A DNA stretch of 6,795 nucleotides, taken from contig JAEDMH010000120.1 in NCBI GenBank assembly GCA_016303095.1, forward strand, positions 1-6,795, read 5' to 3'. Position numbers and translations under genes: made by a program. Under the pieces are notes generated by a model that had not been told where the DNA came from, searched no databases, and saw nothing but the letters and a program-made list of their open reading frames with translations. Of the stretch, positions 1 to 6,626 are shown piece after piece. The stretch is from Lentisphaeria bacterium (GTDB lineage Bacteria; Verrucomicrobiota; Lentisphaeria; Oligosphaerales; Oligosphaeraceae). Each line of letters opens with the position of its first letter. Within the stretch, counting starts at the first letter, position 1.

Positions 1-784
1 TGGCGGAGTAGGGACACTGGGGGAAGTTCTGGGTGTAAATCAGCCCGTGGTAACTTTCGTCCGGCTGGATGAACTCCGGGAATTTCCCGTTGCCCCAGTC
101 AAAGTCTCCCTTCTCCACAATGGCGCCGCCCACGCTGCTGGCATGCCCGTCCAGGTATTTTGTGGTGGAGTGGGTGATGATGTCCGCCCCCCATTGGAAG
201 GGCTGGCAGAGCATGGGGGTGGGGAAGGTGTTGTCCACAATCAGGGGAATTCCATTGGCATGGGCCACCCTGGCGAATTTCTCGATGTCCAGGACCACCA
301 CGGAGGGGTTGCAGAGAGTCTCCGCGAAGACGGCCTTGGTGTTGGGGCGGATGGCGGACTGGAGTTCCTCCTCCGTGGCGGAAGGCAGGAGGTAGGTGAA
401 TTCGATGCCGCACTTTTTCAGGGTGTTGGTGAAGAGGCTGACCGTGCCGCCGTAGAGGCTGGAGCAGGCCACCACGTGGTCCCCCGCCCGTGCCACGTTC
501 AGGATGGCGTTGGCGTTGGCGGCCTGGCCCGAGGAGGTGCATACGCAGGCCACGCCCCCCTCCAGGGCGGCCAGCTTCTTCTCCAGGGCGTCCACGGTGG
601 GATTGGCCAGGCGGGTGTAAAAGAAGCCGGGGGTCTTCAGGTCGAAGAGGTCGGCGACGCTTTGGGCGTCGTCGTATTTGAAGGTGGTGCTTTGGACGAT
701 GGGGCAGATTCTGGGCTCCCCATTTCCCGGGGTGTATCCGGCCTGGACGGCCAGGGTTTCCTTATGCAGGCGTTTTTCGCTCAT
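1..784 (-). CDS. metY: O-acetylhomoserine sulfhydrylase (MetY), N-terminal 261 residues, cut by window edge
   Basis: A cytoplasmic PLP enzyme of the Cys/Met-metabolism family that combines O-acetylhomoserine with sulfide to give homocysteine and acetate. The visible part carries the fold-type I signature residues: Tyr56 and Arg58 in YTRLANPT (phosphate contact from the neighbouring subunit), the SGQAA turn at 85-89, Tyr111 in LYGGT (stacks on the cofactor), Asp184 in VDNTF (pyridine nitrogen) and the Schiff-base Lys209 in HSTTKYLDGHA. The opening region (LAVQAGYTP) and the long insert after the lysine (EKGDFDWGNGKFPEF) fit MetY better than cystathionine gamma-synthase or gamma-lyase. Family members have about 425 residues, so roughly 40% at the C-terminus lies outside the window. 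The ATG is preceded by GGAGG eight bases upstream, inside the end of the upstream transporter gene, which it overlaps by 23 bases in another frame. It is the most distal gene of the cluster seen here. The family is secure; the exact substrate preference is inferred. Confidence 0.93.
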   Translation of the reverse strand, partial: MSEKRLHKETLAVQAGYTPGNGEPRICPIVQSTTFKYDDAQSVADLFDLKTPGFFYTRLANPTVDALEKKLAALEGGVACVCTSSGQAANANAILNVARAGDHVVACSSLYGGTVSLFTNTLKKCGIEFTYLLPSATEEELQSAIRPNTKAVFAETLCNPSVVVLDIEKFARVAHANGIPLIVDNTFPTPMLCQPFQWGADIITHSTTKYLDGHASSVGGAIVEKGDFDWGNGKFPEFIQPDESYHGLIYTQNFPQCPYSA

Positions 785-2126
785 GGGGCTTTCCTCCGCT
801 TTTGCCGGCGGCGGGCGGGCGCCGGGCAGGGCTCTGGATATGGAATTTCAGGCGTGTAATCCGATGCTCCTCCACGTGGAGGACCGTGATTTCAATGTTC
901 CGGTATTGGAACTTCTCCCCTGCCGAGGGGATGGTGCCGGCCAGTTTCAGCACGAATCCGGCGGCGGTTTCAAAGCCTGTCAGGGGGATGGTGAGGCCCA
1001 GGTATTCCTCCAGGGTCCCCATTTCCATCCTGCCGCTGCAGATGAAGGCGCCCGGGCCGGTCCATTGGACGTGGAAGAATTCCCCCTCCCTGCGGTCGTT
1101 GAGGTTGCCCACGATGAGTTCCACCAGGTCCTGGACGGTGGCCATGCCGGTCATGCCGCCGTATTCGTCCACCACGATGGCCATGGTCAGGGAGGCGCTC
1201 CGCAAGTGTTCCAGGGTGACATTCACGGGCTGGGATTCGGGGATGAAGAGGAGTTTTCTCGTGACGTAGGGGGCGAGGGGCTGTTCCAGGAAATCGTCTT
1301 CGGCCTCGGCGGGGGTGCGCAGGGAGAGGAGGTCCCGGCAGTTTACCACGCCGACGATGCGGTCCACCCGTTCCCGGTAGACGGGCAGGTGGAGGAAGCC
1401 GGAGTCCCCGGAGAGCCGGAGGGCGTCTCCCACGGTGGCGCTTTCCGGGAGGGAGCGCACCTCCACCAGGGGGACCATGGCGGTTTCCACGGGGCGCTTG
1501 TCCAGTTCCAGGACGCTTTGGAGCATTTCGCCGGCCTCCTTGTTGACCAGCCCCTGTTCGGCGGCCATTTCCGCAATCATCTTCATGTCCTCCCGGGTGA
1601 CCCTGGGGGTTCCGTCGGCCTCCTCCTGGTCGTTGCGGGGGGAGAGGGCACGGGTGGCGCGGCAGGTGAGCAGGACCAGGGGTTTCAGGAGGATTTCGAA
1701 GAGCCTCAGGGGGCGGGCGGCCAGGAGGGCGAAGGCGCCGGAGCGGTTTCGGCCCAGTGCCTTGGGGAGGGCCTCCCCGAAGACCAGGACCACGGGGGTG
1801 AGGGAGAGGGAGGTGATCCACTCCTCCCAGTTGGCGGAGAGGAGGCCCTGGGAGATGCGTTCGGCCAGGAGGCTTCCCACCAGCAGGTTGGCCAGGTTGG
1901 TCAGGGTGATGTTGACCAGGTTGTTGCCGATGAGGATGGTTCCCAGCAGGCGTTCCCCGTCCTGGAGGAAGCCGCCCACCAGGGCGGCCCGGCGGTCCCC
2001 CTTCCGGGCCTGGCTCTGGATCCAGGAACGGCTGACGCTGGTCATGGCGGTCTCGGCGCCGCTGAAGAAGGCGGAAAGCCCCAAAAGCAGGAGAAGCAGG
2101 AGCGACAGGAGGAGGGGCAGGCTCAT
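762..2126 (-). CDS. CNNM/CorC-family divalent-cation transporter, second of a tandem pair (454 residues)
   Basis: A membrane protein of the CNNM/CorC (HlyC/CorC, 'hemolysin-like') family, whose characterised members export or exchange Mg2+ and related cations. The N-terminal DUF21/CNNM membrane domain covers about residues 1-160. It has an opening hydrophobic helix, SAFFSGAETA (18-27), GTILIGNNLVNI (62-73) and FGEALPKALGR (116-126), all characteristic family motifs. A cytosolic CBS pair follows at about 205-340, with MVPLVEV (217-223) in the first repeat and VVDEYGG (318-324) in the second. The HlyC_CorC C-terminal domain spans about 350-430. A basic, proline-rich tail of about 20 residues ends the protein; its codons also hold the metY ribosome binding site. 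The usual M-x-P-R of the first CBS motif reads M-V-P-L here. The ATG at 2126 overlaps the TGA of the upstream paralogue (ATGA) and has AAGGAG seven bases upstream. The open frame continues upstream without a better start. The transported ion is not shown by the sequence. Confidence 0.92.
   Translation of the reverse strand: MSLPLLLSLLLLLLLGLSAFFSGAETAMTSVSRSWIQSQARKGDRRAALVGGFLQDGERLLGTILIGNNLVNITLTNLANLLVGSLLAERISQGLLSANWEEWITSLSLTPVVLVFGEALPKALGRNRSGAFALLAARPLRLFEILLKPLVLLTCRATRALSPRNDQEEADGTPRVTREDMKMIAEMAAEQGLVNKEAGEMLQSVLELDKRPVETAMVPLVEVRSLPESATVGDALRLSGDSGFLHLPVYRERVDRIVGVVNCRDLLSLRTPAEAEDDFLEQPLAPYVTRKLLFIPESQPVNVTLEHLRSASLTMAIVVDEYGGMTGMATVQDLVELIVGNLNDRREGEFFHVQWTGPGAFICSGRMEMGTLEEYLGLTIPLTGFETAAGFVLKLAGTIPSAGEKFQYRNIEITVLHVEEHRITRLKFHIQSPARRPPAAGKSGGKPHERKTPA
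793..797 (-). promoter_or_regulatory. Ribosome binding site of metY
   Basis: The minus strand reads GGAGG followed by eight bases and ATG. The site lies inside the last codons of the preceding transporter gene, so ribosomes finishing that gene pass directly over it. It fixes the metY start at 784. Confidence 0.8.
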
Positions 2127-3451
2127 TTTCCGTCTCCTTCCCCTTCCTGGCGGGGGGGCACGGGGTGGGCGGGGTGGTAGATCATCACGGCGGAGGCCAG
2201 GCGCCCGGCGGTGCGCACTACCTGGAAGCGCCGGTCCCCCTCGAAGAACTGGTCCCCGGGGGCGGGGATGCGCCCCAGGCGTTCCATGACAAAGCCGGCA
2301 ATGGTCTCCGCCTCGGCGTCGGGGAAGGTGCATCCCAGGGCCTCCTCCACTATGCGGAGCCGGGCGCGCCCGTCCGCCAGAAAGCCCCCGTTGCGCTTCT
2401 GGAGGCGGTTCACGTCTCTTCCGCTGAAGGCATAGCGCCCCACCACTTCCTCCAGGATCATGGCGGGGGTGACCATTCCCAGGGTGCCTCCATATTCGGA
2501 GACCACGATGGAGAGGCGCAGGGAGTGTTTGCGCATCCGCTCCAGGAGGCGGTCGATGTGGGCGGTGCCGGGGACGAAGTCCACGGGGGTGAGGGGGATG
2601 TCCTTCTCGCCGGCCTCCAGCCGTGCGCGGAAATCGGCGAGGGGGCGGTCCGCCAGGGGGGATTCACGGTAGCGGAGGAGGTCGGCGAAGGAGAGTGCGC
2701 CCCAGATTTCGTCCAGGTTTTCGTGGTAGACGGGGAGGTCTCCCAGGTCGCTTTTCAAGGCGATGGGAAAGGCCTCCCGGAGGGTCAGGGAATCCTCCAG
2801 CCCCTGGAGCTGGGGCCTTGGGAGCATGATTTCCTTGGCCTGGATGGTGCCGAAGCGGAGGATTCGGGCGAGCAGGTCGTGTTCCCGGCGGGTGGCCTCC
2901 CCGGCGGAGGTGGCGCTGTCGATGGTGGCGACCAGTTCCCCGCTGGTGAGGGCCTCCCAGGAGCCTTGGTCCTTGCCCAGCCCCAGGAGCCGTTGGATTC
3001 CCTGGCAGAGGCCGTTCAGGAGGAAGAGGAGGGGGGTGAGAAGCCAGGAGAGGAGGAGGAGCGGGGGGGCGCTGAACCTGGCCAGGGCCAGGTTATGGCG
3101 GAGTCCGTTGACCTTGGGGAGCAGTTCGCCGGCCAGGACGAGAACGGGGGTGACCAGGAGGATGGAGAGAAGCGCCCCCATCCTGGGGTCGGGGAGGTTT
3201 CTTCCCAGCAGTTCCGCGCTTAAGGCGGCGAGGAGGGTGTTGACGAAGAGGTTGCAGAGGAGGATGGTGCCCAGGGTCCTCTGGGCGTCGGTCAGCAGCC
3301 GGTGGACCATCCTTCCCCGGCGGTCGTCGTTCTTCAGCCGGCGCAGCTGCGCCTTGCTGATGGACATGAGGGCGGTTTCCGCGCAGGAGAAGAAGGCGGA
3401 GAGTGCCAGCAAGGCGAGGATTCCCAGGAAGATGGGCAGGATTTGTCCCAA
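2123..3451 (-). CDS. CNNM/CorC-family divalent-cation transporter, first of a tandem pair (442 residues, TTG start)
   Basis: A paralogue of the next gene, with the same architecture: a CNNM/DUF21 membrane domain at about 1-155, a CBS pair at about 195-340 and an HlyC_CorC domain at about 350-425. Visible motifs are SAFFSCAETAL (18-28), GTILLCNLFVNT (61-72), AGELLPKVNG (107-116), MLPRPQLQGL (209-218, keeping the usual P-R) and VVSEYGGTLGMV (316-327). Position 66-68 reads CNL where the paralogue has GNN, so a normally conserved stretch of the membrane domain has changed, although both flanking asparagines (67 and 71) remain. No ATG or GTG is available near the first membrane helix. TTG at 3451 gives MGQILPIFLG, directly before the helix. 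It has GGAGA upstream and leaves a 23-base gap after the aminopeptidase gene. The start is therefore inferred; the family is certain. The pair probably forms related or mixed dimers in the inner membrane. Confidence 0.9.
   Translation of the reverse strand: MGQILPIFLGILALLALSAFFSCAETALMSISKAQLRRLKNDDRRGRMVHRLLTDAQRTLGTILLCNLFVNTLLAALSAELLGRNLPDPRMGALLSILLVTPVLVLAGELLPKVNGLRHNLALARFSAPPLLLLSWLLTPLLFLLNGLCQGIQRLLGLGKDQGSWEALTSGELVATIDSATSAGEATRREHDLLARILRFGTIQAKEIMLPRPQLQGLEDSLTLREAFPIALKSDLGDLPVYHENLDEIWGALSFADLLRYRESPLADRPLADFRARLEAGEKDIPLTPVDFVPGTAHIDRLLERMRKHSLRLSIVVSEYGGTLGMVTPAMILEEVVGRYAFSGRDVNRLQKRNGGFLADGRARLRIVEEALGCTFPDAEAETIAGFVMERLGRIPAPGDQFFEGDRRFQVVRTAGRLASAVMIYHPAHPVPPRQEGEGDGK
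2134..2139 (-). promoter_or_regulatory. Ribosome binding site of the second CNNM gene
   Basis: The minus strand reads AAGGAG, then seven bases, then the ATG at 2126. It sits within the last codons of the upstream paralogue. Together with the ATGA stop/start overlap it supports coupled, roughly equal translation of the two transporter genes. Confidence 0.8.
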
Positions 3452-3460
3452 GGGTGTCTT

Positions 3461-3465
3461 TCTCC
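3461..3465 (-). promoter_or_regulatory. Probable ribosome binding site deciding the TTG start
   Basis: The minus strand reads GGAGA in the 23-base gap after the aminopeptidase stop, with ten bases between GGAG and TTG. The spacing is slightly long, but no other start codon lies between this site and the first membrane helix. This makes TTG at 3451 the best start. Confidence 0.55.
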
Positions 3466-3474
3466 GGGGCTGCG

Positions 3475-4758
3475 TCAGGGGAGGGGGAGGGGGGCCTTGT
3501 CCAGGAAGAATGCCTGGAGGAGTTGCTGCAGGGCCTTGGTGTCCGAGAGGCTTCCGGTTTCCCGGAGGGAGTGCATGGCCCAGATGGGGGCGCCCAGGTC
3601 GGCCACAGCCACGCCCAGGCTTCCCGCCACCATCCTGCCGATGGTGGAGCCGCATCGGGAGTCGGAGCGCGGGGTGAAGGTCTGCAGGGGGAGTTGGGAG
3701 CGGGCGGCCAGGTCCTGGAGGTAGGCCGCGGCGGGGAGGGTGGTGGCGAAATTCTGGTTGGCGTGGAATTTCAGCGCGGGGCCCTGTCCCAGGCGGGGGG
3801 AATCCTCCGGGTCGAACAGCTCCGGGAAATTGGGGTGGAAGGCGTGGGCCACGTCCAGGGAGAGGCAGAGGGAGGCGGCCATCATCCTGGGGAGGGCCTG
3901 GGGGGATCCTTCCCCCAGGGCGTTGGCGAGGCGCAGCAAGGTGGAGGGGAGGAAATCCCCCCCGGCGCTCTGGAAGTTCAGGCCCACTTCCTCCAGGTCG
4001 AAGAAGCCTCCCAGGAGGGTGCAGGCGGGTGGCTCTTCCTGGCAGAGGGCCTCCGCCAGGGCATGGCAGCTGGTGAGGTTGTCCAGCCTGGGTGCCTGCA
4101 GGAGCTCTCCCATGGCCACGGGGGCCTGGGCATCCGCCAGATAGAGTTCCGCCGTGCGCTGGAGGGGGGCTTCCAGGGGGGAGCATCCTTCCGGGGCCAG
4201 GGCGGCCAGAAGTTCCCCCAGGCCGGCATAGGGAAGGAGGGCGGCCAACTGGGTCTGGGGGTTGTAGCGGAAGCCGTCGTTGAGGCTGGCCAGGTGGATG
4301 GGGGGATTGGGGATGACCGCCACGGGTTCCCTGGTGGCGACGGGGAGGAAGCGCATCCTCCCCTCCGAATCCCGGAGGGGAAGGCGGCCGGCCACCTGGA
4401 GGGGGCGGTCCAGCCAGGGGGCGATGGTCGCCCCGCCGTAGACCTCCACGGGGACCTTCAGGAGGCCCGGGGCGGCCTGGGCGGCGTCCCGCAGCCGCAG
4501 TTTCAAGGCGGGGCTGTCCGTGTGGCAGACGCCCATCCTGGCGGCGTCCAGGGGGGCCTGGTGGGCCAGGCGGAAGGCGATGAGCGAGGAGCCGTTGCGG
4601 GTGGTCAGATAGCGTCCGCCGGGCTCGAGGGCCCACTCCTCCCGGGGATCCAGGGGCCGGTATCCCGCCTCCTGGAGGCGGCGGGAGAGCCAGGGGACGG
4701 CGTGGAAGGCCGTGGGGCTCTCCTTCAGGAAATCCAACAGGCTGTCTTGGGAAAACAT
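3475..4758 (-). CDS. apeB: M18-family zinc aminopeptidase (aspartyl aminopeptidase-like), 427 residues
   Basis: A cytosolic di-zinc exopeptidase of peptidase family M18, which removes N-terminal residues (often acidic ones) from peptides and usually assembles as a large tetrahedral dodecamer. All expected catalytic positions can be seen: His79 in CHTDSP, the bridging Asp226 in PRLDNL, Glu256-Glu257 in FDLEEVG (general base and ligand), Asp302 in LDVAHAFHPN and His396 in AMHSLRE. Further family marks are SPTAFHA (14-20), HANQNFATT (332-340) and RSDSRCGSTIG (364-374). Known members usually read RSDMRCGSTIG, so Ser replaces Met. The length is normal for bacterial M18 enzymes, with no missing domain. 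The ATG has only a weak AAGGA eleven bases upstream. It follows alaS by 80 bases and precedes the transporter pair by 23 bases. The specificity for aspartate or glutamate is inferred from the family and cannot be read directly from the sequence. Confidence 0.93.
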   Translation of the reverse strand: MFSQDSLLDFLKESPTAFHAVPWLSRRLQEAGYRPLDPREEWALEPGGRYLTTRNGSSLIAFRLAHQAPLDAARMGVCHTDSPALKLRLRDAAQAAPGLLKVPVEVYGGATIAPWLDRPLQVAGRLPLRDSEGRMRFLPVATREPVAVIPNPPIHLASLNDGFRYNPQTQLAALLPYAGLGELLAALAPEGCSPLEAPLQRTAELYLADAQAPVAMGELLQAPRLDNLTSCHALAEALCQEEPPACTLLGGFFDLEEVGLNFQSAGGDFLPSTLLRLANALGEGSPQALPRMMAASLCLSLDVAHAFHPNFPELFDPEDSPRLGQGPALKFHANQNFATTLPAAAYLQDLAARSQLPLQTFTPRSDSRCGSTIGRMVAGSLGVAVADLGAPIWAMHSLRETGSLSDTKALQQLLQAFFLDKAPLPLP

Positions 4759-4808
4759 GGGGGGCCGGTTCCTTGGGGGATGGGGGGAGTGTCCGGGCGG
4801 AGGGGGCT

Positions 4809-4830
4809 GCCCTACCGCCCGGCGGGGGGC
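4809..4830 (-). other. GC-rich hairpin just after alaS (possible weak terminator or mRNA-processing element)
   Basis: Eight bases after the alaS stop, the minus strand can fold as GCCC-C-CCGC, loop CGG, GCGG-TA-GGGC: two four-pair GC stems separated by a small internal loop. The sequence that follows is C-rich and has no T-run, so it is not a standard intrinsic terminator. It could lower read-through or protect the alaS mRNA end. In such GC-rich DNA it could also be chance. Confidence 0.25.
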
Positions 4831-4838
4831 AGGCCGGG

Positions 4839-6626
4839 CTATCCTTCCAGCACGGCCTTGATGCGGCGGATGCCCCGGGAGGAGGATTCCTCCTTCACGA
4901 TGCGGAAATGCCCCAGCTCACCGCTGTTGGAGGCGTGGGGGCCGCCGCATATTTCCTTGGAGAAGTCGCCGATGGAGTAGACCTTCACCCGCTCCCCGTA
5001 TTTGCTTTCGAAGATGCCGATGGCGTTGGTCTGCCGGGCCTCTTCCAGGGTCATTTCCTGGCAGACCACGGGCAGTTTCCGCTGGATTTGCTCATTCACC
5101 AGGTCTTCCACGGCCTTCAGTTGTTCGGGGGTCATCTTCTCGGGCCAATTGAAGTCGAAGCGGAGGCGTTCGGCGGTGATGTTGGAGCCGCACTGGTGGA
5201 CATCCGGGGAGAGGACGATGCGCAGGGCCTGGTCCAGGAGGTGGGTGGCGGTGTGGAGGCGGGCGGTGGCCTCGCTGTGGTCCGCCAGGCCGCCGTGGAA
5301 CTTCTGTTCGGCGCCGGCCTGGGATTTCCTCTGGTGCTCCTCGGCCGCCTTGCGGAAGCCCTCCAGGTCCACCTTGAAGCCCCGCTCCTGGGCCATCTCC
5401 TGGGTCAATTCAATGGGGAAGCCGTAGGTCTCGTAGAGATTGAAGGCATTCTTGCCGGAAATCTGCTTGTTCACCACGAAGTCGGGAACCCGGTCCACCA
5501 TCTTGTTGAACTCCCGGGTCCCCTTCTCCAGGGCGGCGGCGAACTGCTTCTCCTCCCGGTCCAGTTCCTCGTGGATGACCTCCCGGTGGGAGACCAGTTC
5601 CGGGTAGAACTCCCCGTATTCCTCGATGACCACGTCCGCCATCTTGGAGGTGAAGGGCTCCGTCAACCCCAGCTTCCGCGCCTCCCGGATGGCCCGGCGG
5701 ATCAGGCGGCGCAGGACATAGCCCTGGTCCACGTTCCCGGGCTTCACGTTGTCCGCCAGCAGGAAGGTGGAAGCCCGGAGATGCTCCACCACCACCCGGG
5801 CGGAGCGGTTTTCATAGTTCGCCTCGGGATTGCCGGAGAGTTCCTGGAGGCGCCGGAAGAGTCCGGCGAAGAGTTCCGTCTGATAGGCGCTGGAGAAGCC
5901 TTCCAGGAAGGCGGTCACCCGTTCCACGCCCATGCCGGTGTCCACGTTGGGGTGTTCCAGGGGGACATACTGTCCGTCCGCCGTCTTGTTGTACTGCATG
6001 AAGACATCGTTCCAGATTTCCACCCACTTGCCGCATCCGCAGGTGGGTCCGCAATCCGGTCCGCAATCCGGCTTGTCCACGGGGACGAACATCTCGGTGT
6101 CGGGGCCGCAGGGGCCGGTCTGCCCGGCGGGGCCCCACCAGTTGTGCTCCTTCCCCAGGAAATAGATGTTCTTTTCGGGGATTCCGTGGCTCATCCAGAT
6201 GTCCGCCGCCTCCTGGTCCCGGGGGGCGTTCTCGTCTCCCGCAAAGCAGGTGACCTTGATTTCCTCGGGCTTGAAGCCCAGTTCCTGGGTGAGGAAGAGG
6301 AAGGACATGTGGATGGCCTCCTTCTTGAAATAGTCGCCCAGGGACCAGTTGCCCAGCATTTCGAAGAAGGTCATGTGGAAGGGATCGCCGACTTCATCGA
6401 TATCGTTGGTGCGTAGGCATTTCTGGACATCCGTGAGCCGGTTTCCCATGGGGTGCTTCTGTCCCAGGAGATAGGGGACGAGGGGATGCATGCCCGCCGT
6501 GGTGAAGAGGCAGGTGGGGTCGTTCTCCGGAATCAGGGAGGCGCTCTTGATTTCGGTGTGTCCGTGGGCCTTGAAGAAATCCAGGAAAAGGCGGCGCAGC
6601 TTTGCCGCGTTCATGTTGGGTCTCAT
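4839..6626 (-). CDS. alaS: Alanyl-tRNA synthetase, short form (595 residues)
   Basis: A class II synthetase that charges tRNA-Ala with alanine in the cytosol. The catalytic domain is at about 5-245, with TFFEMLGNWSLGDYFK (86-101) in motif 2 and GMGVERV (231-237) as motif 3. The tRNA-recognition domain follows at about 250-430. It contains PGNVDQGYVLRRLIRR (296-311), where Asn298 matches the G3:U70-contacting Asn of E. coli, and YGFPIELT (401-408), where Glu406 stands at the position of the partner Asp. The editing domain core has HTATH (458-462) and CGGPH (560-564), supplying the zinc ligands His458, His462, Cys560 and His564. The recognition domain runs almost directly into HTATH. The beta-barrel with its usual FYaesGGQxGD motif is absent, as is the whole C-Ala region; E. 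coli AlaRS has about 876 residues. A Cys-rich insert (188-198) sits in the catalytic domain. ATG codons at 6626 and 6614 are both possible starts, and neither has a clear Shine-Dalgarno sequence. Confidence 0.95.
   Translation of the reverse strand: MRPNMNAAKLRRLFLDFFKAHGHTEIKSASLIPENDPTCLFTTAGMHPLVPYLLGQKHPMGNRLTDVQKCLRTNDIDEVGDPFHMTFFEMLGNWSLGDYFKKEAIHMSFLFLTQELGFKPEEIKVTCFAGDENAPRDQEAADIWMSHGIPEKNIYFLGKEHNWWGPAGQTGPCGPDTEMFVPVDKPDCGPDCGPTCGCGKWVEIWNDVFMQYNKTADGQYVPLEHPNVDTGMGVERVTAFLEGFSSAYQTELFAGLFRRLQELSGNPEANYENRSARVVVEHLRASTFLLADNVKPGNVDQGYVLRRLIRRAIREARKLGLTEPFTSKMADVVIEEYGEFYPELVSHREVIHEELDREEKQFAAALEKGTREFNKMVDRVPDFVVNKQISGKNAFNLYETYGFPIELTQEMAQERGFKVDLEGFRKAAEEHQRKSQAGAEQKFHGGLADHSEATARLHTATHLLDQALRIVLSPDVHQCGSNITAERLRFDFNWPEKMTPEQLKAVEDLVNEQIQRKLPVVCQEMTLEEARQTNAIGIFESKYGERVKVYSIGDFSKEICGGPHASNSGELGHFRIVKEESSSRGIRRIKAVLEG
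6046..6071. repeat. 12-base tandem duplication inside alaS
   Basis: The unit tccgcaatccgg occurs twice back to back (6048-6059 and 6060-6071), with two more matching bases on the left. Read on the minus strand, it encodes the repeated residues PDCG-PDCG within the Cys-rich insert of AlaRS. It keeps the reading frame and adds one Cys and one Gly. Exact identity of the two copies, including third codon positions, suggests recent duplication or slippage. Confidence 0.9.

Noticed and set aside
678..2180. A 500-codon open frame on the plus strand opposite the second CNNM gene
   Set aside because: It mirrors a gene with clear family motifs. Its translation is dominated by Gly, Glu, Gln and His runs typical of the antisense of GC-rich coding DNA, with no recognisable domain.
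2127..2333. Upstream extension of the second CNNM gene by 69 residues
   Set aside because: The extra residues are Arg/Pro-rich and out of frame with the upstream CNNM gene. The ATG at 2126 has a good ribosome site and gives the normal family N-terminus.
3452..4636. Upstream extension of the first CNNM frame through the aminopeptidase gene, giving an 837-residue protein
   Set aside because: The extension is Pro-, Gly- and Arg-rich noise in a different frame from the aminopeptidase. The recognisable CNNM protein begins at the first membrane helix near 3451.
3403..4980. A 525-codon open frame on the plus strand opposite the aminopeptidase
   Set aside because: It is Gly- and Gln-rich with low complexity and no family motif. 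It runs across both ends of the minus-strand gene, as expected for an antisense shadow.
4773..6416. A 547-codon open frame on the plus strand opposite alaS
   Set aside because: The translation resembles a mirrored coding sequence (repeated LGEE, HHEV and similar strings) and lies against a gene with full AlaRS motifs.
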